From the NCBI RefSeq assembly GCF_005047595.1, contig NZ_SUPL01000001.1, positions 124,001 to 188,000 of the forward strand: a DNA stretch of 64,000 bases. The letters are read 5' to 3'. A model generated the notes under the pieces. That model made no database searches. It was given only the letters and a program-made list of their open reading frames with translations, and had not been told where the DNA came from. The stretch comes from Pontimicrobium aquaticum (lineage in GTDB: Bacteria > Bacteroidota > Bacteroidia > Flavobacteriales > Flavobacteriaceae). Below, in pieces: positions 28,331-37,482 of this stretch; the first letter of the stretch is position 1, and each line of letters begins with the position of its first letter. A program made the translations under genes and the position numbers.

Positions 28331-28463
28331 TTATTGATTACTTATTTTGCTTATCGAATTTAATAATGAAGGGATATAATCATCTATCGATTTGTAAAGA
28401 TGTCTGTTTGTTTCATATTCTTCTATGCTCTTTTCTAGATGAGGTATATAAATAAATTTTATA
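28331..28463 (-). pseudogene. Possible C-terminal remnant of an unidentified gene
   Basis: An open minus-strand frame with protein-like composition ends in TAA at 28331-28333 and reads IPHLEKSIEEYETNRHLYKS, then IDDYIPSLLNSISKISNQ. It has no start codon. It lies 11 bases before the next gene start, as a real upstream operon gene would. It may be the tail of a gene otherwise lost. I do not recognise the family. Confidence 0.35.
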
Positions 28464-28465
28464 AT

Positions 28466-28511
28466 GAGAAAATAACCACTGAGTAATCATCAAACTTCAG
28501 TGGCTATTCTC
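28466..28511 (-). terminator. Hairpin downstream of NHL-propeller gene
   Basis: GAGAAAATAACCACTGA and TCAGTGGCTATTCTC can pair over about 14-15 positions with one bulge and a G-U pair. It is about 100 bases after the stop of the gene at 28609. A short A/T run but no strict U-tract follows, so strength is uncertain. Confidence 0.4.
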
Positions 28512-28608
28512 AATTCTTCTTGATCTACTTAAAATAATCACCAACCTATCTATATAATTGACCAAAAAAGAAAATAAGCTATTTAGCTATTCCATTATGT
28601 TTATTTAA

Positions 28609-29724
28609 TTACGTTTTTAGAAATTTTCCGCCACTAACAATTGAATTGTCAGTAGATTTATATTGGTAAAAATACATTCCATCTTCAATAGCATCTACTT
28701 TTATACTATTTGAATTTGTATTGTTAAATTGTATTTCTTTTATCATTTTAGTATTAATATCGTAAACTGTAAACTTTCCATTCACATTTTTATTAAACTT
28801 TATGGTTAATTCATCCAAATCTTTGTTATTAATCACATTTATTTTTAAAGTGTTTTTTTTAACAGTATCAACTGAAAGGCTTGAAGTTGTTATTTTTCTA
28901 ATACGATTTTTTTCTACAATATAAATGTATAAGTCTGTACCATTAATAAAAGTTCCTATTCCAGTAGGTGCATTAAACGTTGCTTGGTTAATGTTACCAT
29001 TATCTCCTCCTAAAGCTCCAGTACCAGAATAGATTGACCAAGTACCATTTGGTGCTACTTTGTATATTCTATGATCTGAAAAACTAGCTACTAATATATC
29101 TTCACCTAAAAAAGTTAAGTATTGAAGTTTTGTGTTTGGAATATTAGCAAAGGTAGTAACGACTCCTTCAGGGGTGATTTTTGAAATAGTATGAGGGGCT
29201 TCATGAGAAACAAAAAGATTATCATTATTATCTATAATAATACCAGTAGGTTCGGCTGCAGTATAAGCAAAAGTAGAAACATTACCATTCGGTAAAACCT
29301 TCATGATTTGATTATACTGAAAATTTGCAACAAATAGGTTTCCTGCGCTATCAAAAGCCATTCCAGCTGGCACTCCAGTTCCATTTGCATAAATAGATTT
29401 TAATCCATTTGGTAAAACTTTCCATATTTTTCCTGTATTTAATTCTGAAACATATAAATTTCCTGATTGATCAAAAACTAATCCAGTTGCCCCGAAGAGA
29501 CCACTTACAAATATTGAAGTTGACCCATTCGATAGGGTTTTGTATATATATTGTCCATTATAACTACCATTGCCAAAAACATCTGTACTATAAATTATTC
29601 CATTAGATGAAATTGCACACCCATGATTCATGGTAAAGGAACCACTGTTAACAAGTGTTTCTACAATTTGAGCATTGGCACATCCAATTATAAACAAGGC
29701 ATAAATTAAAATGTTTTTTTTCAT
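28609..29724 (-). CDS. Secreted NHL/SMP-30-like beta-propeller with type IX sorting tail
   Basis: About 371 residues from ATG at 29724, chosen because MKKNILIYALFIIGCANAQ is a clean signal peptide; upstream in-frame ATGs would add 25 residues. Six or so blades follow the NHL/SMP-30 pattern (GLVFDQSGNLYVSELNTGKIWKV). The last 80 residues are a Por-type C-terminal domain ending GMYFYQYKSTDNSIVSGGKFLKT, the signal for T9SS export. It is therefore likely a surface or released protein. The propeller could bind or hydrolyse a lactone or glycan. Confidence 0.85.
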   Translation of the reverse strand: MKKNILIYALFIIGCANAQIVETLVNSGSFTMNHGCAISSNGIIYSTDVFGNGSYNGQYIYKTLSNGSTSIFVSGLFGATGLVFDQSGNLYVSELNTGKIWKVLPNGLKSIYANGTGVPAGMAFDSAGNLFVANFQYNQIMKVLPNGNVSTFAYTAAEPTGIIIDNNDNLFVSHEAPHTISKITPEGVVTTFANIPNTKLQYLTFLGEDILVASFSDHRIYKVAPNGTWSIYSGTGALGGDNGNINQATFNAPTGIGTFINGTDLYIYIVEKNRIRKITTSSLSVDTVKKNTLKINVINNKDLDELTIKFNKNVNGKFTVYDINTKMIKEIQFNNTNSNSIKVDAIEDGMYFYQYKSTDNSIVSGGKFLKT

Positions 29725-29965
29725 AAGTTCAACACTTTTATTAATTATAAAAGAACTAGTAGGGTTACTTAGGTTTTTTTTAAATAAATAACCCAACAAC
29801 CTTATAGCTACTTAACTAGTCCAAATAATATTAATAAAAATCGATGTAAAAATATAGACCCCTTATACTGCAAGACATAGATTTGATATGAATGATACGA
29901 AAAAATGAATTGTAACTAACTAAATATGATTTAAAAAAACCAAACTCATAGCAGATTTGGATTAA

Positions 29966-31090
29966 TTAATCACAATGAATTTTATATTCAGCAATTGTAA
30001 AAGGGATTACTGTTTTGACAACTACTTCTTGGTTTACATTGCTTATTTTAAATAAAAAATTAGCTTGATATATAATTTTCATCCTCTCAATTAAATTTGT
30101 TAGTCCAGAACCATTATTAATAGTTTTCTCAATAGGCTCTTCAATTGCTTTTCCATTATTTTTTACTAACACCATTAATTTGTCTTTATTTTTTTTAACA
30201 ATAATTTGAATGGTTAATTGTGTGTTTTTAGAAGAATATCCATGCTTAATAGCATTTTCTATAAGAGTTTGAATTAGCATACTAGGTATTAAAGCACTTG
30301 TTGTATTTTCATCTATATCCTTAATAATTTTTATATCATCTAAAAACCTAACTTTAATAATATCTAAATACTTATCCACAATGGTTAGCTCTTCACTTAG
30401 TTCCCATAAATTGTCATTCCTATTATCAATCAATTCACGTAATAAATCACTTAAATCCACTAACATAGATTTAGATTTATTTTTATCAATATCAATAAGG
30501 CTAACAATATTATTTAAAGTGTTAAATAAAAAGTGAGGTTGAATATGAGATTTAAGAGCCTGAAGCTTATTTTGAGTAAGGTTTTCACGTAATTTAACCT
30601 CATCTAGTTTGATTCTTTTTATTTCTTTTTGATTAATATATATATGGGTAATTCCAACTAATGAAAAGTAGATTAAAAAGTTTAAATCTATTACATTCAT
30701 ATAATAATGAAATACTAGAGAAACGGAGATATTGGTACTAATAGAACCTGTTAAGCTTTGAACAAGGAATAATGCAAAAAAGATAATAATACCTAATAGT
30801 GTAGAAAGAAATAGATGTATTATCACTACATATATTAATTTATATTTTTTAACTATTAGTTGCTTTGTGATAATTAATGCAGTGGACATGAAGAGAATAA
30901 CAATAACGTAGTCAACAAAATAGGTTTCAAAAAACATAAACGACCATGTTTCATTATTAAACCTTGCGCCTGTGCTTTTAAAATAGATCATTTTTAATAA
31001 TGAGAAGAAACTAAAAGCACTATAGAACACTATAGTAAGATTTATTAGTTTCTTATCAATATAAGGTTTAATGCTTTTTAATACTTTCAT
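29966..31090 (-). CDS. LytS-type sensor histidine kinase
   Basis: 374 residues. Four or five membrane helices occupy the first 155 residues, a short coiled coil follows, and the His_kinase domain (LytS/YehU type) has H186 in QPHFLFNTLNN. A C-terminal HATPase carries IPSMLIQTLIENAIKHG and GSGLTNLIERM. It lies downstream of the LytTR regulator on the same strand, 41 bases apart. The pair probably senses an envelope signal and controls the divergent susC/susD operon or other nearby genes. Confidence 0.93.
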   Translation of the reverse strand: MKVLKSIKPYIDKKLINLTIVFYSAFSFFSLLKMIYFKSTGARFNNETWSFMFFETYFVDYVIVILFMSTALIITKQLIVKKYKLIYVVIIHLFLSTLLGIIIFFALFLVQSLTGSISTNISVSLVFHYYMNVIDLNFLIYFSLVGITHIYINQKEIKRIKLDEVKLRENLTQNKLQALKSHIQPHFLFNTLNNIVSLIDIDKNKSKSMLVDLSDLLRELIDNRNDNLWELSEELTIVDKYLDIIKVRFLDDIKIIKDIDENTTSALIPSMLIQTLIENAIKHGYSSKNTQLTIQIIVKKNKDKLMVLVKNNGKAIEEPIEKTINNGSGLTNLIERMKIIYQANFLFKISNVNQEVVVKTVIPFTIAEYKIHCD

Positions 31091-31131
31091 ATTCTATCAT
31101 ATGTACAATTATCCAAAATTTGCTTCAAGAC

Positions 31132-31905
31132 TTACACACCCATTTTTTTAAGAAATTGTTTTTTATAACTTTTACTTACTCTAAGAATTTTATTATCACT
31201 CATTTTAACATCTAATTCTCCATAGTTTGAAGAAATTAATTCTTGCACAAACTGGATATTAATAATTGTAGACCTATGTATTCTAATAAAACTGTTATTT
31301 CCTAATTCTAAAATTAATTTTGACAAAGACTCCCTTAAAACATGTTTTTTCTCTAAAGCGTGTATTTCAGAATAGTATCCAGACGCGATTATATATTTTA
31401 CATTATGTGATTTAATAAAAGATATTTTATTCCCTAACTTTATTGGGATAGAAGTTCTATATTCTTGTTGATTTGGATTTTTAATATATTTTAATAATTT
31501 ATTAATTTCAGCACTAAAACTTTCCTCTTCATTCTGAGAAAGGGTCTTAATTGCGCGATTTACAGATTTATAAAACCTTTCATCCTTAAAAGGTTTAAGT
31601 AAATAATCGAAAGCAAAAAAATCAAAAGCTTTTAATGCAAACTCATTAAATGCTGTTGTGAATATTGTTAGCGGAATATTTTCTTTTGGAAGTTGTTCTA
31701 GTATATCAAACCCAGTAATATCTTTAAGTTGAATGTCTAAAAAAATTAATTCAGGTTTAAGTGTTTTGATTTTTTTTATGGCCTCTGTCCCTGTTTTACA
31801 TGTTCCAATAATATTAATATTAGACATGTCCATAAGCAAATTTTCAATTCTTTTTATAGCTAATTCTTCATCATCAATAATCATTACAGTTATTGGCATA
31901 ATCAC
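31132..31905 (-). CDS. LytTR-family response regulator
   Basis: 257 residues. The receiver domain shows the DD pair at residues 11-12, phospho-acceptor D57 in IFLDIQL and K104 in LLKPFKD. The C-terminal LytTR DNA-binding domain carries RIHRSTIINIQFVQ and KMSDNKILRVSKSYKKQF. The gene is divergent from susC across 483 bases of AT-rich DNA that hold phased AAAGCAT repeats. With the LytS kinase it forms a two-component system; the susC promoter is the obvious candidate target. Confidence 0.93.
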   Translation of the reverse strand: MIMPITVMIIDDEELAIKRIENLLMDMSNINIIGTCKTGTEAIKKIKTLKPELIFLDIQLKDITGFDILEQLPKENIPLTIFTTAFNEFALKAFDFFAFDYLLKPFKDERFYKSVNRAIKTLSQNEEESFSAEINKLLKYIKNPNQQEYRTSIPIKLGNKISFIKSHNVKYIIASGYYSEIHALEKKHVLRESLSKLILELGNNSFIRIHRSTIINIQFVQELISSNYGELDVKMSDNKILRVSKSYKKQFLKKMGV

Positions 31906-32015
31906 TTTGTTTTTGGTGAATATAAAATATTAATAAAAATAAATTAATCAAAAAAAATAATTTAATATCATTATAAATACTTTTCAATGCATATATATAA
32001 TATTTAAAATCATTT

Positions 32016-32102
32016 TTAAAGCATTTTGGTGCATTATTCTTTTAAAATAAAACATGTTTATTGATTATTTCAAAGCATTTAAAAGCATGTTTAAAGCATT
32101 AT
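32016..32102. repeat. Phased AAAGCAT direct repeats
   Basis: Four copies of AAAGCAT, all in the same orientation, plus two related GCATTATTC units (32031 and 32096). The spacing of 10-11 bases in the right cluster fits side-by-side binding on one face of the helix by a transcription factor, most simply the adjacent LytTR regulator. The sequence does not match the published Gram-positive LytTR consensus, so another regulator is possible. Confidence 0.55.
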
Positions 32103-32298
32103 TCATTAAACATATATTCACTTCACTTTTAAGGTTATTTAAATCATCCTTTAACACGCAAGCATCTTAACACCTCAAATAAGGATTAATTATATCTTTA
32201 TTTATCCCGCAATTGTAAAGGTAAGGCAGTTTAAAGTTCCTTGCTATAATACATTAAAAGTTCTACTAAACTTTGATTTCATTATTTAGTAAATAATT

Positions 32299-32335
32299 TA
32301 TTTGAATTAGTCACTTTAATAAATTTCTTTAGCTG
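32299..32335 (+). promoter_or_regulatory. Conserved block shared with the promoter region at 37394
   Basis: TATTTGAATTAGTC is identical to the sequence at 37394, and the following 20 bases (CTTTAATAAATTTCTTTAGC here) are similar there. TTTG at 32301 could serve as a -33 box with TAAATTTC at 32320, although the spacing is shorter than usual for Bacteroidota promoters. Confidence 0.45.
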
Positions 32336-32388
32336 TCTTCCTTTTTAATAATTGCACTAACTAGAATTTTAAACAAAATTTACAACTT

Positions 32389-35300
32389 ATGAGAGTAAAA
32401 AATTATTTTGTGATGTTAGTGCTATTAGCTTTTAATATAGCACCAGCATTAGCACAAGAAAAAACAATTTCGGGAACGGTTTCAGATGAATCTGGAATGC
32501 CCCTTCCTGGAGTTAACATTATTGTAAAAGGTACAACTAATGGAACACAAACAGATTTTGATGGTAATTATACTATTACTGCAAACACTGGTGACGTTCT
32601 TACTTTTACTTATGTAGGCCTTAAAACTGTTGAACAAACAATTGGATCTTCTAACACTATTAATGTTACCATGCAGGAGGATGCTGCAATGTTAGATGAA
32701 GTAGTTGTAACAGCATTAGGTATTAAAAGAGAAAAAAAATCTCTTGGTTATGCACAACAATCTGTTGGAGGCGAAGAACTTGTAAAAGCAAAAGAAACAG
32801 ATATTGCTGATGCTTTAGCTGGTAAGATTGCCGGAGTACAAATTGTTGGTAACTCAAGTACAACATTTGGAGCTTCGCAAATTAGGCTAAGAGGGGAAAA
32901 CAATGTCTTATATGTGGTCGATGGTGTTAGAGTATATGCTGTAAACGATATCAACCCAGACGATGTAGCAGATATTTCAGTGCTTAAAGGAGGTTCTGCA
33001 ACGGCTATCTATGGTCCTGAAGGAGCTAATGGTGTTATTGTTATTACAACTAAAAGAGGTGAAAACGGTATAGCAAAGTTTGAAATTGACCACACTACTT
33101 CTATTAATCAAGTAACCAATTTGCCTGACTACCAAAATGAGTATGGTGGTGGTTATAGCCAAACGTTCAATACGTTTGCTTACGATCCTGCTATAGACCC
33201 TGTTGAATGGGCTGCATTTGATGGACAACAATATCCTGATTTTTGGGCAGATGAAAGCTGGGGTCCTAAATTGGATGGCACATTAGTACGCCATTGGGAC
33301 AGTTGGGTACAAGGAACCCCTGAGTTTGGTGAATTAAGACCTTGGTCACCAACAAAGAATGGAATTGATTCATTTTACGAAGATGCTTATACTTCCAATA
33401 CATCATTAGCTTTTTCTAAAGCTGGTGAAAAATACAATATCAGAACTTCATTAACATATGTAGATCAAAATGGTATTGTTCCAAATACTAGTAATAAAAC
33501 TACAAGATTTGCGCTTAATACCTCATATAACGTTTCAGAGAAGTTCGAGTTCTTTGCTAATGTAAATATTGAAGATACCGATAGATTAAATAACCCTGAT
33601 CAAGGATATGCCAACTTAGGGTCTAACTTCAATCAATGGTGGCAAAGACAATTGGACTTTAAACGTTTACGCCGTTATGAACGTGCAGGACAAGTAGTGT
33701 CTTGGAATATTCGTGGCCCAAGAGATGCACGCCCTTTATATTGGGATATGCCTTATTTTGAGTCTTATGAAAACGACAGGAACTGGAGAAAAAATTCGTA
33801 TTTCGGCAAAGTTGGAGGAACTTATACATTTAACGATAATTTTAACATCACTGCTGAGATTAGAAAGTCGTTCCACTCTTATTATGAGGATGATAGATTC
33901 ACAACCAAGAGTTTGTTAGCAGATGCTTTTTATACAGAGTTTCAAATAAGAAACGAAAGGACCGATTATTTTGCCATGGCCAACTATAGCAATACGGCTT
34001 TAGATGGAGATTTAGATTATACTATAAGTGCAGGTGTAGAAAAAATTGAGAAAGACTTTAGAAGATTGGATATTAATACAACAGGTGATTTAGCCATTCC
34101 TGACTTTTATAACTTGACAAACTCAACAGGGCCTCTTTCTGCCGCTGCAGCTAATAGAAGGGATAAAGTACTGGAAAAAAGAGACGGTATCTTTATCAAG
34201 GGATCCCTAGGGTATAAAAAATTCTTGTATTTAGATGGCTCATATAGATTAGACTGGTCCTCTACAGCAAACCCTGATGATAACCGTATTGAAACAATTG
34301 GTGCGTCTTTAAGTTTCTTAGCACATGAAGTATTACCAAAAAACAATGTCGTAACCTTTGCTAAATTTAGAGCAGGGTATGCTGAAGCACCATTCTTTCC
34401 AAATCCTTACCAAACACAAAGTGCATTTACTGTTGGAACTAACTTATATCAAGGGTTGAATACGCTTTCTAGTAATAATACAGAAGCAAATCCTAATCTT
34501 ATTGGCGGTACTAGAGCCGAATTTGAAGTTGGTGCCGAGTTACGCTTATTTAATGGAAAGGTTGGCTTAGATTTATCTTACTTCAATAGAACCGATAAGG
34601 ATTTACCAGTTACTGCTCCCTTAGATGGTGGAACAGGTTATAATCAAATTGTTTTGAATTCAGGTAAACAAAGTGCAAATGGATTTGAAGTTTCGTTACT
34701 AGGTGATGTTATTAAAAATGACAACTTTACTTGGGAACTCGGTGTAAACTTTGCAACCTTAAACAAGTTTGTGGATGCAATATACCCAGGAATCAACAAT
34801 AATGACCTAAGCACTTATACATCTAATATGAGATTACAAGAAAGAGTTGGCGAAGAGTGGGGTACATTAGTCGGTACAGGATATGCTACAGGGCCTAATG
34901 GAGAAATTCTTTTTGAGGAATCTTCACCTGGAAGTGGACGCTATTACTATAGTTTAAAAACAAATAAAATCTTAGGAAATGTATTGCCTGATTTCACAGG
35001 TGGTTTAACTTCTAACATGAGTTATAAAAACTGGGACTTAAGTTTAGGATTCGATTTCCAAAAAGGCGGTAAATATTACTCTAGAACTGAGAGATATATG
35101 GATCATTCAGGATTGTCAAAACAAACAGCGGGACTCAATGACAAAGGCAACCCAAAAAGGGATCCTGTGGCCAATGGTGGAGGTGTACACATTGTAGGGC
35201 TGTTACAGACTGGTACCGATGCAAATGGAGATCCTATTACGGATGGCACAGTTGTAGATACCTATGCAGATCCACAGTTTCTATATAACCTTGGAAATTT

Positions 35301-35574
35301 AGGTCAGGTTTACGAAAACAATTTACACGATGCCTCTTATATTAAATTAAGAAGCGTAAAGCTAAACTACAATTTCGAAAAGGATTTTGTAAGCAAGTTT
35401 AACTTAACTGGAGCTTCTATAGGACTTTTTGCTAACAATGTATGGCTAATTGATTCTGAACTTAATTGGGTAGATCCTTCGGAACTTGAAAGAAGAGGTG
35501 GCATTAACTGGGCTGAAGCAGGACAATTGCCTCCAACAAGATCTATGGGAGTTAACTTAAAACTAACATTCTAA
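32389..35574 (+). CDS. susC: SusC/RagA-type TonB-linked outer-membrane transporter
   Basis: 1061 residues, normal for the family. Signal peptide ends at PALAQ. A carboxypeptidase-regulatory-like domain (TISGTVSDESGMPLPGVNI) spans residues 25-95. The plug holds NVLYVVDGVRV and ISVLKGGSATAIYGPEGANGVIVITT, the SusC signature, with PEG in place of the common SRA. A long barrel follows and ends in LKLTF, the C-terminal aromatic needed for outer-membrane insertion. It imports oligomers with the SusD partner encoded 13 bases downstream. The substrate is unknown; no glycoside hydrolase is nearby, while peptidases are abundant, so peptides are possible (inference). Confidence 0.96.
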   Translation: MRVKNYFVMLVLLAFNIAPALAQEKTISGTVSDESGMPLPGVNIIVKGTTNGTQTDFDGNYTITANTGDVLTFTYVGLKTVEQTIGSSNTINVTMQEDAAMLDEVVVTALGIKREKKSLGYAQQSVGGEELVKAKETDIADALAGKIAGVQIVGNSSTTFGASQIRLRGENNVLYVVDGVRVYAVNDINPDDVADISVLKGGSATAIYGPEGANGVIVITTKRGENGIAKFEIDHTTSINQVTNLPDYQNEYGGGYSQTFNTFAYDPAIDPVEWAAFDGQQYPDFWADESWGPKLDGTLVRHWDSWVQGTPEFGELRPWSPTKNGIDSFYEDAYTSNTSLAFSKAGEKYNIRTSLTYVDQNGIVPNTSNKTTRFALNTSYNVSEKFEFFANVNIEDTDRLNNPDQGYANLGSNFNQWWQRQLDFKRLRRYERAGQVVSWNIRGPRDARPLYWDMPYFESYENDRNWRKNSYFGKVGGTYTFNDNFNITAEIRKSFHSYYEDDRFTTKSLLADAFYTEFQIRNERTDYFAMANYSNTALDGDLDYTISAGVEKIEKDFRRLDINTTGDLAIPDFYNLTNSTGPLSAAAANRRDKVLEKRDGIFIKGSLGYKKFLYLDGSYRLDWSSTANPDDNRIETIGASLSFLAHEVLPKNNVVTFAKFRAGYAEAPFFPNPYQTQSAFTVGTNLYQGLNTLSSNNTEANPNLIGGTRAEFEVGAELRLFNGKVGLDLSYFNRTDKDLPVTAPLDGGTGYNQIVLNSGKQSANGFEVSLLGDVIKNDNFTWELGVNFATLNKFVDAIYPGINNNDLSTYTSNMRLQERVGEEWGTLVGTGYATGPNGEILFEESSPGSGRYYYSLKTNKILGNVLPDFTGGLTSNMSYKNWDLSLGFDFQKGGKYYSRTERYMDHSGLSKQTAGLNDKGNPKRDPVANGGGVHIVGLLQTGTDANGDPITDGTVVDTYADPQFLYNLGNLGQVYENNLHDASYIKLRSVKLNYNFEKDFVSKFNLTGASIGLFANNVWLIDSELNWVDPSELERRGGINWAEAGQLPPTRSMGVNLKLTF

Positions 35575-35587
35575 AAAACTAAGAAAA

Positions 35588-37042
35588 ATGAAGAATAATA
35601 TAATTAAAAACTTAGCATTATTAATATGCGTTACAGTGTTCTTTAGTTCATGTGAAACTATAGACTATGGTAATACTAATGATGACCCTAGTGGACCAAC
35701 AAAGCCAGTAACATCACAATTACTAACCGCTGCTCAATCTTTTATGCCTTTTATAACAGTTGATGAAAAGGCAATATTATATACACAGCATATTGCAGAA
35801 GGGCAATACCCTGGGTGGTCTAACTATTCTGTACTAACGTTTAACTATAATGGCTGGTACATAGGAGCAATGCATGACTTGCATTTAATTGTTAATCTTC
35901 TTGAAGATCCTGAAACAGCAATCAGTGCAGTGCCATTTGGACCTATAGAAAATCAATTAGCTGTTGCTAAACTGTTAAGAACTTACTACTTACAGTATAT
36001 GACTGATAGATGGGGTTACTTACCTTGGACTGAAGCATTCCAAGGTGTAGCCAATCCACAACCAGCATTCGATTCTCAAGAAAGTATTTATAACTTTATG
36101 TTTGCTGAAGTAGATGCTGCACTAGCTATGTTAAACACAAGTAAAGATGGTCCTCAAGGAGATGTACTGTTTGGAGGTGACATGGACAGATGGGAAACTT
36201 TTGGAAATTCGTTAAAAATGCAATTAGCTATGAGAGTTTCTGATGTGAATCCTACTTTAGCTCAAACCAAGTTTGAACAAGCAGTAGCATCAGGCACATT
36301 AATTATGGATAATAGTGATAACATTGAGTGGCATTATGGCACTGATGAGAATGCTGATAGTCCATGGGAAGACAATTTTCGAACTCGTGAAGACTATGTG
36401 ATGTCCGTAACTATGATAGAAGCATTAAGATCTAACTTAGATCCAAGATTATTTAAATATGCTGAACCTGCAAGAGATAGTGTATTTGCTTCACCTAACT
36501 TTCCAGGAGGTATAGATGCAGGTTATGTTGGCGCACCAATTGGTAAAGTTAATGGTAATGTACCTGATTACTCTTTTATTACTGAGGATATTATTTACGA
36601 AAAACTGACTCCATCACCAATTTTTACAGCAGCACAAACAAGATTAAATTTAGCTGAAGGCGCATTGAAAGGTTGGAATGTTGGAAGTGGAACAGCTTCT
36701 GAGCATTATGAAGCGGGTATTCAGGCTTCTATGGATTATTGGGGCGTAGATTCATCTGATACAGCTGATTATATTGCTGCACATCCTTATAATGGTATTG
36801 AAGAAATTGCTTATGAAAAGTGGGTATCATTATTCTTACAAGGACCTGAAGCTTGGGCGGAATGGAGACGATTGGATTTGCCAGTGCTAACACCTTCTCC
36901 TTATGCAAGTGATGTAAGAATACCTGTTAGAGATGCTTATGATGCTGCTATAGAGACTAACAATCAAGAGAATTATAATGCCATGATAGCTGCACAAGGA
37001 CCAGATGATTTACATACTAAACTATGGTGGGATGTAAACTAG
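35588..37042 (+). CDS. susD: SusD/RagB family substrate-binding lipoprotein
   Basis: 484 residues. Lipobox FFSSC anchors it to the outer membrane at Cys22. The helical TPR-like scaffold reads typically (YLQYMTDRWGYLPWTEAFQG, GDMDRWETFGNSLKMQLAMRV, WVSLFLQGPEAWAEWRRLDLPVL). It matches the second SusD type (SusD-like 2), not the classic starch type. It binds substrate on the cell surface and forms the lid of the SusC transporter. It follows susC directly and ends in a strong terminator. Confidence 0.95.
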   Translation: MKNNIIKNLALLICVTVFFSSCETIDYGNTNDDPSGPTKPVTSQLLTAAQSFMPFITVDEKAILYTQHIAEGQYPGWSNYSVLTFNYNGWYIGAMHDLHLIVNLLEDPETAISAVPFGPIENQLAVAKLLRTYYLQYMTDRWGYLPWTEAFQGVANPQPAFDSQESIYNFMFAEVDAALAMLNTSKDGPQGDVLFGGDMDRWETFGNSLKMQLAMRVSDVNPTLAQTKFEQAVASGTLIMDNSDNIEWHYGTDENADSPWEDNFRTREDYVMSVTMIEALRSNLDPRLFKYAEPARDSVFASPNFPGGIDAGYVGAPIGKVNGNVPDYSFITEDIIYEKLTPSPIFTAAQTRLNLAEGALKGWNVGSGTASEHYEAGIQASMDYWGVDSSDTADYIAAHPYNGIEEIAYEKWVSLFLQGPEAWAEWRRLDLPVLTPSPYASDVRIPVRDAYDAAIETNNQENYNAMIAAQGPDDLHTKLWWDVN

Positions 37043-37074
37043 TTTATTAAAAACTTTCTTTATATATAAAAAGG

Positions 37075-37101
37075 GGCTCAACTAATAGTTGAGCCTTTTT
37101 T
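37075..37101 (+). terminator. Rho-independent terminator of susCD
   Basis: GGCTCAACT and AGTTGAGCC form a perfect 9-bp stem with an AAT loop, followed by TTTTTTGG. It lies 33 bases after the susD stop. Confidence 0.93.
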
Positions 37102-37482
37102 GGCAAAAAAGCTATAAATTAGATATTAAATTTGATTGCTTGAGTAATATTTCAATCAAATAATTTAGTGATTTTTGTTAGATTATTTTTTGTAAAAATG
37201 ATATAAAGAATCAATTTTTTGTAATAAAACTTTCTGATTAATGAATGTTTTAAATCAAAAACACATAATTTGAGATCGCATATAATATACTCTACTTCAT
37301 TGTTTGTAATGTATTGATTTAATATGCGTTATTTTAACTTTTAACCGTTAAGGATTGAGCATTTTAGTTAAATAAATTTTATTAAGTAATTAATATTTGA
37401 ATTAGTCGCTTAAAAATTTGTTAGCTACCTGTTACTTTTTTGTATAAAATACTAAGTCAAGAAACAAAATAAACTAAATTTC
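37102..37482. other. Intergenic region between susD terminator and UlaG-like gene
   Basis: 381 AT-rich bases with no open frame worth calling. The conserved block at 37394-37428 is the only structure seen. Confidence 0.5.
37394..37428 (+). promoter_or_regulatory. Block shared with the susC upstream region
   Basis: TATTTGAATTAGTC is followed by GCTTAAAAATTTGTTAGC, matching 32299-32335 at most positions. The AAAATTTG at 37413 resembles the TAnnTTTG element. It lies about 60-90 bases before the ATG at 37483, so the hydrolase gene probably shares a regulator with susC. Confidence 0.45.

Larger units (their letters stand above)
31906..32388. promoter_or_regulatory. Divergent regulatory region between lytTR and susC
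   Basis: 483 bases with no gene and very high AT content. Four AAAGCAT units occur at 32018, 32072, 32082 and 32093; the last three are 10 and 11 bases apart, one turn of DNA. Nearer susC a block at 32299-32335 resembles one upstream of the gene at 37483. A TAAATTTC at 32320 could be a degenerate -7 element. The 5' leader of susC is about 50 bases if so. Confidence 0.55.

Noticed and set aside
32016-32102. Short CRISPR-like array
   Set aside because: The units are 7 bases with 10-11 base period; there are no spacers of regular length and no cas genes.
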